Shown: positions 52,733 to 63,758, numbered from the stretch's first letter. The stretch is 64,000 bases of DNA from Liriodendron chinense (GCA_003013855.2 PVNU02002850.1:1550001-1614000), one strand, 5' to 3'. Numbers and translations are program-made. The notes: a model not told the origin generated them from the letters alone.

Positions 52733-53734
52733 GTGAATGGCCAGTTAGAAGAATCCAATCAGGTTGTTTATGAAGTGGAAGAGTACGTGCCTAACGTCAG
52801 TAGTGAGGAAATGGAAGAAATTGAGACATCACTCATCATCTTTCATGATGCAGAAGTATGTGCTAGTGATGAAAAGGTCAAAGAGTTTGAGACCACACCA
52901 CTTCCAGGTGTCATGTGTGATTTGATTGATGCAGTCTCTCAATCTACGTCTCTTACCATGGTGAACACAAATGAAATTGAAGAAGAGACTAGTGAGGATA
53001 TAATGGTCGACACCCACATGACTTGTGATATCCCACCAGATGATTTATGGGATAAATTTTCACCCAAATGGGACATTCAACACGCAATCGATCTTGTCCC
53101 CGGATCAATCCTGTCGAGCTTTCCTCCATACCAGGTGAACCCCGCAAAAAATATAGAAATGCAGCGTCAATTTGATAAACTTCTCGAGGAAGAATTCAAT
53201 ATGGAAAGTTTAAGTTGGAGTTTTGTTTTGTGTGCCAAGCCTGCCCTTTTCACTTTAAAAAACAATGGCATATCGCGCACATGTGGGCATATACTGGCCG
53301 TCCACAAAACCTCAGTCAAGTGTCACGCCACCTTGCGACGTATAAACTTCATGGTGGATATGATGGCCAGAATCCTTATTCCGCATCTTGATGACATTTT
53401 GGACATAATGGCTGATGCCAAGATATGCTCAAGACTTGGTATCAATAGTGTGTGTTCTTAAGTGTTGGGATACCTGAAAATCATCCTTGTTTATAACACA
53501 TATAATGAGGATCAACACCTCTATCAGTTAGAGCAGACCCATGGAATCTTAAAGAATAATAAGTTATGTGCCACCCATGAGAAGTGTCCTTTTGTTACAG
53601 TTTTTCAAGTTCTAGATCATAGGGTTGTTTATTTCCATAGAATTGTTTATTTTAAGTCTGTTGCTTTTTCAGAGCGTCCTTTAGTTTCATTCATGTCTGT
53701 CTCCCAAAGATCTCCAGAGTAAGACGATACATTT
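52733..53734 (+). pseudogene. Chromovirus pol remnant (protease-RT linker and RT N-terminus)
   Basis: Same frame as gag. An acidic linker is followed by DIQHAIDLVPGS and YQVNPAKNIEMQRQFDKLLE (pre-RT and RT start). IPHLDDILDIMADAKICSRL gives the LDDxLDxLxGAxxFSK box with the first catalytic Asp region changed. After TAA 53459, VYNTYNEDQHLYQLEQTHGI belongs just after the YxDD box, which is itself deleted. Inactive. Confidence 0.8.
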
Positions 53735-54330
53735 GCCCGTCACATTCATGATTTGCATACATATATTAGACAGCGGATAAATAAAAGCAATGATAGTTAT
53801 AAACGTTCAGCTGACTTGAATCATAAGTTACAAGAAATTCAAGAAGGAGATTATGTAATGGTGAGGATAAGGCCAGAGCAGTTTCCTTAGGGTATCGCTA
53901 AGAAATTACAAGCTCGTAGTGCTGGACCATTCAAAATATTGAAAAGAATTAGGTCCAACGTGTATAGGATTGACCTTCCACCTGAAATAGGCATTAATCC
54001 AACGTTTAATGTGGAAAATCTAGTCCTTTCCCCTAATCCTACCATTGATCCTTCTTATCTTTCATGGCCATATTCTGAGTTTGTTTCAAAACCCACTCCA
54101 ACCCTTCCCTCACCAATTGAATATAAGAAAGAAATCAAAGGGATTGTGGATGAGGAGATTGTATCCACTTGAGAGAGAGGCTTCTAGCGATATCTTGTTA
54201 AATGGAAGAACAAGCCACCATCTGATTTTGCATGACTTACAGAGACAGAGCTACAGAGACTAGATCCAGATATTTTGGAGAAGCACCAGAGCTTTATCTC
54301 GCCGAAGTCGAGCTCTTCTCAGACGAGGAG
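53735..54330 (+). pseudogene. Chromovirus integrase C-terminus and chromodomain
   Basis: ARHIHDLHTYIRQRINKSND, LQEIQEGDYVMVRIRPEQFP and RSAGPFKILKRIRSNVYRID form the GPY/F module. RYLVKWKNKPPSDFA then LTETELQRLDPDIL (after TGA 54170 and a frame change) is a chromodomain in which the W expected after DFA is TGA. Frame runs into the 3' LTR. Confidence 0.85.
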
Positions 54331-54332
54331 AA

Positions 54333-55310
54333 TGATGCGGACATCAAGCCCTTTAGGGTTTATCAACGTAGGAGACGAGTGACACATATATCTTTATGGC
54401 TCGATGATGATGGACCTGGATTGTTCGTGACGACTTGAGGAGCATTGAAGACCTTACACATGTAGTCCGAGACATTTGAGAAGACCCCACCTTAGGAAGA
54501 CATGTGTAAGTTGCTTGGAGGAGATGATCGGACCGTTGGATCGCGATGATGATGTGATCGGATCGTTGGTTCGTCATGGCTCACTTTAATCGTGCCATCA
54601 TCGGAAGCCATCAGGCATCTTAGATTTGCATTTATTATATGGATTTCTACTTATTTGAGTTTCGGGTCAGTATGCACGTTTTTTTGTGTGAATGTCTTTT
54701 TTTTTAATTTTGTTAGTAAGGGTATTTTAGTAATTATGTTAATTTCGAATTTTATAAAGGTGTTGCCCTAAACCTTTTTCATTATGCTATTGATTTGATA
54801 AAAGAAAAAAAAGCTTTGGTGGCTTATCTCCCTCCTCCTCTCCTTCTCTCTGTGGATCTTCATCTTCTTCCCCAATCTTTTTCTTCTTCCTTCTTCTTTT
54901 GTCCTTCCAACATTCTTCTGAGGTAAGTTTATTCTTCCTTCTTTCTCTACTTCCATTATTTCACAATCTTCGAACCCTAAATCTGATAATTGATCCAAAA
55001 CCCTAATTTCTCAGATTTCCGATTCCCTAATCCAAGAAATCCTTTGATCTCCCAGGCTAATGAATCCCATTGTGCGATTGGGTTATGACCATGCAAGAGC
55101 GGGAGGTTCCCTCCCTCGCCGGATCCAACCTATACATTATTTGAACTTCATACTTCGTGATTGTGATGATGGTCGCATTATTGCACGTCTCTTTTATGAT
55201 TTTCTTAATTTATGATGGTAGATGCTGAATTCTAGATTATTATTGCTGTTTACTTCCGCTGGATTATATATGTTCATGAGCATGCATCAGAATTAGGTCA
55301 TCCTACATCA
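54333..55310 (+). repeat. 3' LTR of chromovirus
   Basis: 978 bp partner of 50900-51967, followed by TTTTG. By eye about one difference per 12 bases over the first 120 bp. Confidence 0.92.
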
Positions 55311-55315
55311 TTTTG

Positions 55316-56515
55316 TAATCAAGTTTTGACTGATTCAACATGCTTCTTTCTTACTTCAATATGGGTTCCAAGTTCCTCATCGTCTGAATGGCATCTAAAA
55401 TCATGACTTTCGCTTCCTCCACTTCCCCAAAGTGTTTTGATTTCCACTTACCGATTCTTCCTTTTAGAAGTCTCAGCTTTATCATCAATCTATGTTTGGC
55501 ACATCCCTCCACGAAGAAGATAAACATCATCTCTAAATCTTTGTGATAAAATTATCTGCCCCACATTAGCTTGAACATGAATGGGATTTGGCCCAAATCT
55601 TCCTCATGTGTCTATAAAATGATGGGACACTGACCTGAGACAAGGCAATTCCCTTTTAATAATTCATAGGAACATCTCCTCCCATTCAAGGGACATAAGG
55701 AACCATCAAGCTTGGACATAGCTGACCTCTCTCGGTTGTTCGACAATATAAACTTGTTGCACCCATCAAAAGATCAATCATCTCATGCATGCCAACCCAC
55801 TCTAAGAATTTTGTCATTCTTTGAGAAATGTGGCTACCATCCATCATTTCAAAGGAAAACCTGGTGACATTAAAATCACCCGTCACACATTAAGGCTCTC
55901 CATCTACTTCTAGTGCTATCAACTTCTCCCCAGAAACTCTCTCAAACCTGAATCATTTGGCCCATTCACCACTGAGAATACCCTATTAAAACTGTTGTTG
56001 ACATTCTTCGAAAGTACAGAGATCAAGTAGGCAACTGCCTACCAGCACCCTCAAATCCGCTTTCCAAATGAACATGATACCACCAGCCACTCTGTTTGCA
56101 TCTCACTTGACCTAATCGCACTTTTCCCTCTCCATAATGATCTAATAATTCAGTCTCCATATTCTGCATGTCTCCTAGAAGGAAAATGAGCATTCTGGCT
56201 TTTGCAAGACTTTCACTTGCATCATGTTCTGGGTGCCCAGCCCCTTATCTTTCCATGAGGATCTTCATGTGGACACACCAATAATCTCCATTGTTCTCCC
56301 CTTTCCTTTATCGTAGTCCACCAATTGATAGTTCTTGGTTGTTCCACTGAATCCTTCCTCCTATGTTGGTGAAAAGTGCTCTTTCTGCCAAACACCTGAA
56401 CAATGCTTCAAAGTTAGGGATTGTTAATGTCAGATTTTGTAACAGGATCCTCCAGACGTTCGCCTTCTCTCCAATAGAAATTTCCTCCGCCAAACCTGAA
56501 AGAGGACAGAGCAAC
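55316..56515 (-). pseudogene. LINE endonuclease/ORF1 region
   Basis: VTGDFNVTRFSFEMMDGSHI then QRMTKFLEWVGMHEMIDLLM (55686-55886) is the GDFN part of LINE endonuclease. Upstream 56308-56514 has LCPLSGLAEEISIGEKANVW and FRCLAERALFTNIGGRIQWN, ORF1-like. Confidence 0.7.
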
Positions 56516-56521
56516 TAAGGG

Positions 56522-57521
56522 TGGCTGGACTCCGGCCGTTAGCCCTCCGATGCTTAAGTCAGGCCAAAGCAAGAAGAGCAGCCAAGCAAAATAGGATCGA
56601 GATTATTGTGTGTACCTTTCCCATAATGGAGTCGTCCCTTTATATAGATCTGAAGCGGTTCAATCCGTTACGCAAGATATCGAGATCCCGCTGATCTCGT
56701 GTACGATACTGAGATCTTGCTGATTTCTTGGGATAAGATCCTATCTTTAGAGACGAGATCCAACCCAATGACTTATTTCAGCAATCACGTTCCTTGATAG
56801 CCCTCCCTTGAGATCCGGAACCACCAGAGAAGATAAGCCCAAAAACCGACCTATGCGGGCTGCCGGTAGGCGTAGTAATAGCGCTGATCACTCAAATAGA
56901 GCTGGAAACCGTAGTTGGAGTCATAGCCAGCGAAAAGGAAGGAGACGCAGACAAGACGGAAACCACCGAACTGGGTGTAGCCCTGCCTGGCATCGCAGAG
57001 GGATTGAACAAGCTGCCCGACGGGAATCGGGTGCTGGTATTGAAGGTTAAGAGATATAGCCGCAGAAAAGTTGTTCGCATGTTGGAACCTGGTCACGAGT
57101 CCAAGTGCTCGCTCATTTTGACGTAACACCTTTCAACGACTTGTGAGAAGGTCTGCTCGCTGTTCAAGAAGGGGATCTTTGCTTCGCTTTATCTGACCGT
57201 CGGATAGGGGAGCTCGAAGCCTTGCGAATAGGTGCTCTGTATTTATCCATCCTACGACTCTCGAGCATATGATCTCGAAAGTCGGATGGGCATCCCGCAC
57301 TTACTCGATCTGCGACTCTCGATTAGATGATCTCGAGAGTCTAATGGGTTCTTCCGTACCTTCCCAATCTGCGACTCTCGATCAGATGATCTCGAGAGTC
57401 TAATGGGTTCTTCTGTACCTTCCCAATCTACGACTCTCGATCAGATGATCTCGAGAGTCAAATGGGCGTCCATGTACAATTTTTAATAGCTGAGCTGGTC
57501 TCCATTATTTTGTCTATAACA
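56522..57521 (-). repeat. 3' LTR of Tat/Retand element
   Basis: Right boundary GTCTATAACA is followed by the polypurine tract. The left boundary (TGGCTGGACT at 56522) is inferred from the break with LINE sequence. Minus-strand TATA CTATATAAAGGG at about 56635-56648. Four GACTCTCGA...TCGAGAGTC inverted repeats at 57250-57465. Partner LTR is beyond the window. Confidence 0.7.
57250..57465. repeat. Array of TCTCGA inverted repeats in Tat LTR
   Basis: Four units of about 58-60 bp, each with GACTCTCGATCAGATGATC followed by its inverted partner TCGAGAGTC. Confidence 0.85.
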
Positions 57522-57536
57522 GATGCCCCCCAAGTC
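57522..57536 (-). other. Polypurine tract of Tat element
   Basis: Minus-strand AGGACTTGGGGGGCA directly before the LTR terminus TCTGTTATAGAC. Confidence 0.75.
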
Positions 57537-57783
57537 CTTGCCGCCAAGAATTTTTAAGGGAAGGACTTAGCTCACTATCACACGTAACCGCCCGATGCCT
57601 TCATCGAGAATGGAACCTCACATGATGGGATGGAATTAATGAGCGCCAGCTTTCCGCAGCCTTTCCGCAGATAGAAAATGAAGGGGCGCTTGCCACGTGT
57701 TTGAGGAGTTAATGGGCGTGCCTGCTCGAGTGCTGCGCCGAAGGAGGGACTGCCACGTGCCATCAGATACGGCGGAATGATTG

Positions 57784-57793
57784 CCTATAAATA
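57784..57793 (+). promoter_or_regulatory. TATA box of the antisense gene
   Basis: CCTATAAATA 153 bp before ATG 57937, followed by a pyrimidine-rich leader. Confidence 0.6.
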
Positions 57794-57936
57794 TACGGAG
57801 TCCGCCATTTCTTTGATTTTCTACAGAAAAGGAACTTGTTGTCTTCTCTTTCCATTCTTCTTCCTCCGGTGCTCCTTTTCTTTCTTTCTGTTTTTGGTAT
57901 ACTTTTTTCTTTTCCTTCTTTTGTTTTTATCTTCTC

Positions 57937-60124
57937 ATGGCTGAGAATTCTGACGAGACCACCGTCCCTCTCGGTGATGCCACTCCGGAATCCTCTGCCT
58001 CCAGCAGTGCGAGGGTTCCGGCAGGGAGATACGCTGCAGCCGGATATCCTTCCGTTTTATCGGAGGACCGGTTGGCTGAGTTACGGGAGAGATACCTGAT
58101 CCCCGACTCAGTCACTCTCCGCTTGCCCGGAGATGGAGAGACACCAGACTCCCCCCCCCCCCCCCCCTCAAGATGCGTAGCTTTTTATGAGTACCAGCTT
58201 ATCCTGGGGGTACGCCTCCCCCTCCATCCCTTCATCCGCGATGTTCTCCGGTGTTACAAGATTGCCCCCGGGCAACTCATCGTGAACGGGTGGAGGGTAG
58301 TTCTGGGCTCCTTTGCCCTCTGGGCTCAGGCCGGCAACGGGGAACTCACGGCGGAGGAGTTCCTCCGTATGTTCCGTCTGAAGAAAGCTCCCTCCAGCGA
58401 AGGCTGGTATTATTTGTGTTATTGGCATCGGGATAACTTCGTGTTGGGGAAGCCCTCCTCGAACTATCCCGGCTGGAGGAAGCGGTGGTTCTATGCTTCC
58501 GGGAACTGGGAGTCTGCCTCCTCCAGGGGTCCAGGAGTGACCCGATTTTTCTGTGAAGGTAGGCACAATCCCGCATTGTGCAGTTTCTTCAGTTAGGTTT
58601 TTAGGGTTTTTGCTTCATTTGACCCCTGTTTGTGCTCGCAGGTATCCCGGCCTTGAGAAAACCAAATTTGAAGGGAGGGATCAACGAGAAAATTGTAAAG
58701 GTGTACAAGGTGCCTGTTGGTGATAGGCATATCGAGGCTTGCCTGTCTCCCTCGCGACTTGCTGCAGCGGGCTTAATTTCCAGAAGAGAGGTTGAGATGA
58801 CGAAGGCTGGAGAGAAGAGGGGTCTGCTGCCCCGATTAAAGGGCACGGGCTCCAAGAGGCAGAAGAGAACACCTGCCGAACCATCTCAATCGTCCATCCG
58901 CACGGGTAGCGATCAGCCTGCCCTTCCTGCGAGCATGGCGGGGGCCCCTGGCTGGGCCCACTATTCCCTCACTGGTGGTCGCACCTGGACCGCCAGTGAT
59001 TAACATTGCTGACAATTCCCCGGATGAGGCGGGGTCCGGCTGCCCCCCAGCTGGAGAGGCTCGAGAGCAGATGGAGCCTCAAGAGCCGGCTCCTGCTCGC
59101 GAACTGATCCCTGCTGCCGAGCAAGGATCTGCTCGCGAGTCAATGCCTCCCCCTCGCGAGACGGCCGGGTTGGTCGTTGCCCAACCGTCAGGGAGCGGGA
59201 CATATTCTATTCCCCGCCACCTCCATCCAGTCTGCAAATTTTTGTTTGAAAACATCCCTCCTCATGCCTTCGGCTCTCTTCCCGAGCCAAGCCCTGAGAA
59301 CCTTCTCCTCGAAGCGGGGATGAGGATGGTTCAGGTAAGACCTTGTCAAGACCTGCTTTAATCTGTTATTACGTTCCAGAATACTCTCATATTCTTCATC
59401 TCTTTTGCAGGGCTTAGATCTTATCCTGCGAACGAGGCGTGATATCGTTGCCGCCCGTCGCACGATAGATGAAGCTGAGGGAAAGAGGACTGCCTTGGAG
59501 AAGGCAGTTCAAGGAAGAGATCAACTGCTCAAGGCTCGTGAGGCGGTGATCGCGAAGAGAGATGAGGAGAAGAAAATCCTCATCGAGAAAATCCAAGTCC
59601 TTACCGATAGGTATCAGGCCTTGGACTCAGACTTCGTGAAGCTCACGGGTCTGAAGGAGAAGGCAGAGAGAGAGAGGGAGATCTTTCGCCAAGACAAGAT
59701 CTCGTTGGAAGAGCAGTTCGCGGAGGCCAGGTCGCAGCTCAAGGAAGCCTACAACAACCTGACCAAGGAGCGCTCCGCTCTTGCACAGCTCAAGGACGAC
59801 TCGATCCACTGGGACGAGGAGAAAGTCGCCCTTGTAAAAATGCTCTCGGAGGAAGGTCCTCGAGCAATTTTCGAGATCCGGACTTCGCAGCTATATGACG
59901 ACGAAAGGTATGAGTCGTATGATGCTGGTCGCGACTTTGCACTAAGAGTAGTGCAACGAATGATCCCATCCTTCGATATGGGGGAATTTGGTCGAGTCGC
60001 GACCATCATAGCTGCCGAAGAGCAAGCTACTGCTGAGAACGAGGTGACTGAAGCCACGCAGGCTGGAGGGGCTCCAGAAATGGGCCCTGAAGTCGAGAGC
60101 ACAGCTCCTCCTCCAAGAGATTGA
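57937..60124 (+). CDS. Antisense ORF of Tat element (putative gypsy-type transposon protein)
   Basis: Three exons: 57937-58558, 58642-59334 and 59411-60124 with GT-AG introns of 83 and 76 bp that keep the frame (a split Gly codon at the first junction). Exon 1 carries the plant domain often labelled 'putative gypsy type transposon': LRERYLIPDSVTLRLPGDGE, FYEYQLILGVRLPLHPFIRD and VNGWRVVLGSFALWAQAGNG. Exon 2 is Lys/Pro/Ala-rich; it has one frameshift near 58980 that stops the frame at 59003 unless corrected. Exon 3 is a long coiled coil (ALEKAVQGRDQLLKAREAVI, EQFAEARSQLKEAYNNLTKE) with an acidic tail. It has its own TATA and leader. Function in Tat elements is not known. It could also be a captured host gene. 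Confidence 0.72.
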
Positions 60125-60667
60125 TTTTCTCTTTCCTCTCTTTGTACTCGCGAGCATATATTGTGTAAATATTTTATGTCAATGAAAAGATATTTTTTGG
60201 AAGTGTTCTTGTTTACTCTTTCCTTTTCATGTAATGAACGCCTTCCTGTTGCAATGAGCTATGCTCAACCCGGGGGGTCGTAGCGATCGTGCCCTCGTGG
60301 AGAGACTGATCTATCGATTGAGATTTCGATTCCACCAAGGGCAGAAGGTTGGTCAAGAGAGCACGTATGCTCCCTTCGGGGCTATCTTTAATCCATAGAA
60401 TGGATAAGCAACCAACTAGTAACAATTTTAGTCCTACCAAGGGCAGGCAATTGGCTAAGAGGATGTGTATATTCTCTTCGGGGCTATTCAAATCCAAATG
60501 AATGGGATAGCAGCCAAAAGGTAGTTTTATCCCTACCAAAGGTAGGCAATTGGTCAAGAGATGATATGCATTCTCTTCAGGGCTATTCAGGTCCATGTAA
60601 ATGGAGTAGCGACCAAAAGATATCTTTCGCTTTATTGATAAAAATATCGTAATGAACTACATCGATT
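60125..60667. other. Region between antisense gene and pol, with codon-phased tandem repeat
   Basis: Three direct units begin at anchors 60334, 60436 and 60535, so spaced 102 and 99 bp. A minus-strand frame (60213-60596) reads the repeats in one phase, giving recurring DLNSPEEN and NCLPLVGIKL. It could be the end of the pol-side transcript or the 3' UTR of the antisense gene. Confidence 0.5.
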
Positions 60668-61282
60668 CTAGGGATAGTATCGTAGCAAATGCTCCACGTG
60701 CCAAGGGCGACGTACGGGCTTTCCCTGCATGTCTTCAAGGTAATAAGTACCGGGTCGCACAATCCTAACAACCCGATACGGGCCTTCCCAATTTGGATCC
60801 AGTGAACGAGCGGGAACTCCAAGATTTTGCCTTAGTACCAAATCTCCGGGCTGGAAGGATCTAGGCCGAACCCTAGCATTTCGATAACGAGCAATACGTT
60901 GTTGATATGCTGCCACTCGTACTTGGGAAGCATTTCTTCGCTCTTCCAAGAGATCGATATGAAGTCGGAGATTTTCCTGATTACTCGCGGGGTCATACTG
61001 CTCGATCCGATATGAGGGCACTTGCATTTCCACTGGTACCACTGCGTCAACGCCAAATGCTAAGGAAAAAGGGGTTTCACCTGTTGATGTACAAGCCGTG
61101 GTTCTATATGCCCATAGTACTTCTGGCAGAAGTTCTGGCCACACCCCTTTACATTCTCCTAGCTTGGTCTTTAACTGGTGCTTGATGATCTTATTCACTG
61201 CCTCGACCTGCCCATTCGCCTGAGGATGATATGGAAGAAGTGCGGCGATTATGTATCTTCCATTTTTCACAGAATTCATCAA
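60668..61282 (-). pseudogene. Tat integrase C-terminal part
   Basis: YHPQANGQVEAVNKIIKHQL supplies the catalytic Glu of the D,D,E triad. Next is WAYRTTACTSTGETPFSLAF and the C-terminal domain FQPGDLVLRQNLGVPARSLD then NWEGPYRVVRIVRPGTYYLE, ending at a stop at 60668. It is joined to the upstream integrase by a one-base frameshift near 61230; otherwise uninterrupted. Confidence 0.88.
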
Positions 61283-62552
61283 AGGCTGCGTTGTCGAACT
61301 GCGTTCCGTTGTCTGTAATTATAGTGTGAGGAAGTCCGAAACGGCATATGATATTTTTCCATATGAACTTAGTGGTTTGTTTCTTAGTAATCTTGGCTAA
61401 TGGTTCTACCTCGGCCCATTTGGTGAAGTAATCAACCGCTACAATCGCGAACTTATTTTGTCCCTTCCCCATGGGTAAAGGCCCGATGATATCGACCCCC
61501 CACTGAGCGAAAGGCCAAGGGCTGTCAACTGAGGTCATCCGTTCGAAAGGTACATGGGGTATAGGTGAATATCGCTGGCACTTGTCACATTTTTTAGAAA
61601 ATTCAATTGCATCTGCTTTCATAGTAGGCCAATAACATCCTTGCCGCATCGCCTTATATGCTAGGGATCGCCCCCTGGGGTGATTACCACAAGCCCCCTG
61701 GTGTACTTCGTCTAGAACATGAAGTGCTTCTTCTGGATGAAGACACCTTAAATAAGGCAAGGAGAAACTTTTTCGCAATAATATTCCGTCTTGCAAGGTG
61801 TACCTGGAAGCTCGAAGCCGAATTTGTCTTGCAGCTTTCTTGTCGTCTGGTAGATATCCGTCTCTGAGATAAAGAATGATGGGATCCATCCAGCACGGAG
61901 ATGATTGTACCGAAGTTACTTGCTCAAAAGCCGATTGGTCGATACTTAGGTTCTGACGATGCTCGATGGGGATCGAGTGTGCTATCTCAGATTCTGGTGC
62001 GGAAGCGAGCTTAGCCAATGAGTCGGCAAGTTGGTTCTGCTCGCGAGGAATATGAATTATTTCATAGGTCTTCAGTTTTGCGAGCAGGATGAGTACACGG
62101 GACTTGTATAAGGCCATCCTTTCTTCTTTGGCTTCAAATTCACCAAGAACTTGGTTGACAATGAGCTGGGAGTCGCTATGAATCAACAGATTTTGAATTG
62201 CAAGTACAATGGCTAGTTCGAGGCCGACGATCAGGGCCTCATATTCTGCTTCATTATTCGAAATGTGAGAGTCGAAACGTATTGCATATTGGAAATTCGA
62301 CCCGTCGGGTGCCACTAAAATCAGGCCCGCTCTGCTACCAGTGGCCCGCGACGACCCGTCCACGAAGAGTGACCAAGGAGGCTGGTCGCTGGTCATGGTA
62401 TTATCATCAGGAGAGTACGTGAATTCGGCGATGAAATCGGCCACGGCCTGGCCCTTTACTGCGGTCCTAGGGCAGAATGAGATATCGTGCTCGCTGATCT
62501 CGACTGCCCATTTAGTTAACCGTCCGGAAGCCTCAGGTTTTTGAAGGACTTG
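61191..62552 (-). pseudogene. Tat second RNase H and integrase core
   Basis: It follows TGA 62553-62555 in the same frame as RT. Archaeal-type RNase H: WSLFVDGSSRA (Asp), SNNEAEYEALIVGLELA (Glu), HSDSQLIVNQVLGEF (Asp), REQNQLADSLAKLA. Integrase: HQGACGNH and KKCDKCQRYS zinc region, GVDIIGPLPMGKGQNKFAIV (first Asp) and TIITDNGTQFDN (second Asp). The third acidic residue is in the next frame (60668-61282). Apart from the frameshift every catalytic residue I can place is present. Confidence 0.9.
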
Positions 62553-63758
62553 TCATAGCGGATGATTCGTTGGTACTAAAATAGCGTGGGCCTGAAAGTA
62601 TGGTCGCAGTTTTCGAGCTGCCGTGACTAAAGCTAGGGCCAATTTCTCCATATCAGAATACCTAGTTTCTGCCTCAACCATTGCTCGACTGATATAATAA
62701 ACGGGCCTCTGCACCCCGGAATCTTCTCTTATTAAAGCGGCGCTAACGGCCGTAGTGGACACGGAGAGATAAAGAATGAGTTGCTCATGTGCTACAGGTT
62801 TAGATAAAATGGGGGGTGTGCTCATGTATAGCTTCAATTGTTGAAAAGCTTCCTCACATTGTGGTGTCCATTTCCAATCAGATTTGGCCGTTGCACGAAG
62901 GAGTTTGAAGAATGGTAAGCACTTGTCAGATGCTCGCGAGATGAACCTGTTCAACGATGCGATGCGACCAGCCAGACGCTGGACGTCCTTCAGAGTAACG
63001 GGGGATTTCATCTCTATCAATGCTTTTATCTTTTCAGGATTTGCCTCAATTCCGCGTTGGCCAACCATGAACCCGAGAAATTTCCCTGCAGACACACCGA
63101 ACGCACATTTTTCTGGGTTCAATTTCATTTGATACCTCCTCATTAGGTCGAAGGCTTCTTGAAGATCAGAAATATGGTCATCTTCTACGATGCTTTTCAC
63201 GAGCATGTCGTCAACATAAACTTCCATATTCCTACCGATTTGAGCAGTGAACATTTTGTTGACAAGACGTTGATAAGTGGCCCCTGCATTTTTAAGACCG
63301 AACGGCATTACCTGGTAGCAATATAATCCTTGGTCTGTGATGAAGGCGGTATGCTGGCTATCAGGTGGGTGCATCGTGATCTGGTTGTAACCAGAATAAG
63401 CATCCATAAAGCTAAGCAGAGCGTGTCCAGCTGTTGAGTCGACCAACTGGTCGATCCGCGGCGTCGGGAAGCTATCTTTGGGACATGCTTTATTCAAGTC
63501 TGAATAGTCGACGCACATTCTCCATTTGCCATTAGCTTTCCGGACGAGAACCACGTTCGCGACCCACTCTGGGTAGTCAACTTCTTTTATGAAATTGACT
63601 GTGAGTAGCTTTTCAACTTCAATTTTGATCGCCATTTGCCTCTCTGCAGTGAAGGCTCGTCGACGCTGGTGTACGGGTTTATGCTTTGGATCGATGTTGA
63701 GACTGATGCACGATGACGTTGGGGTCGATGCCTGGCATATCTTTATGAGACCAAGCAA
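62553..63758 (-). pseudogene. Tat reverse transcriptase and first RNase H
   Basis: RT runs from NIDPKHKPVHQRRRAF. Key boxes are KWRMCVDYSDLNKACPKDSF, FMDAYSGYNQI (Asp near residue 119), MPFGLKNAGATYQRLVNKMF and EVYVDDMLVKS (YVDD at residues 181-184), so RT looks intact. The first RNase H reads LILYLSVSTTAVSAALI where the usual catalytic DAS is absent, the degenerate state typical of Tat elements. The frame ends at TGA 62553, which replaces a likely Arg after NHPL, and continues in frame beyond it. A one-base frameshift at about 63700 separates it from the pre-RT region. Confidence 0.9.

Larger units (their letters stand above)
50900..55310 (+). mobile_element. Internally deleted Ty3 chromovirus
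   Basis: LTRs 50900-51967 and 54333-55310, target duplication TTTTG on both sides (perfect), primer site TGGTATCAGAGA at 51972, purine-rich GACGAGGAGAA before the 3' LTR. The interior is only 2.37 kb: gag, a joint of RT pieces, integrase GPY/F end and a chromodomain remnant, essentially in one frame with stops. Protease, most of RT, RNase H and the integrase core are missing. Confidence 0.92.
49090..56515 (-). mobile_element. LINE split by a solo LTR and a chromovirus
   Basis: Minus-strand LINE whose parts fall in correct order: ORF1-like/endonuclease (56514-55686), RT start (50580-50240) and RT continuation (49296-49090). The chromovirus at 50900-55310 and the solo LTR at 49263-50235 lie between them. 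3' end missing; 5' end is cut by the Tat LTR at about 56522. Confidence 0.75.

Noticed and set aside
58168..58576. Minus-strand open frames opposite exon 1 of the antisense Tat gene
   Set aside because: Shadows of the GC-rich plus-strand exon, which has domain and splice support.
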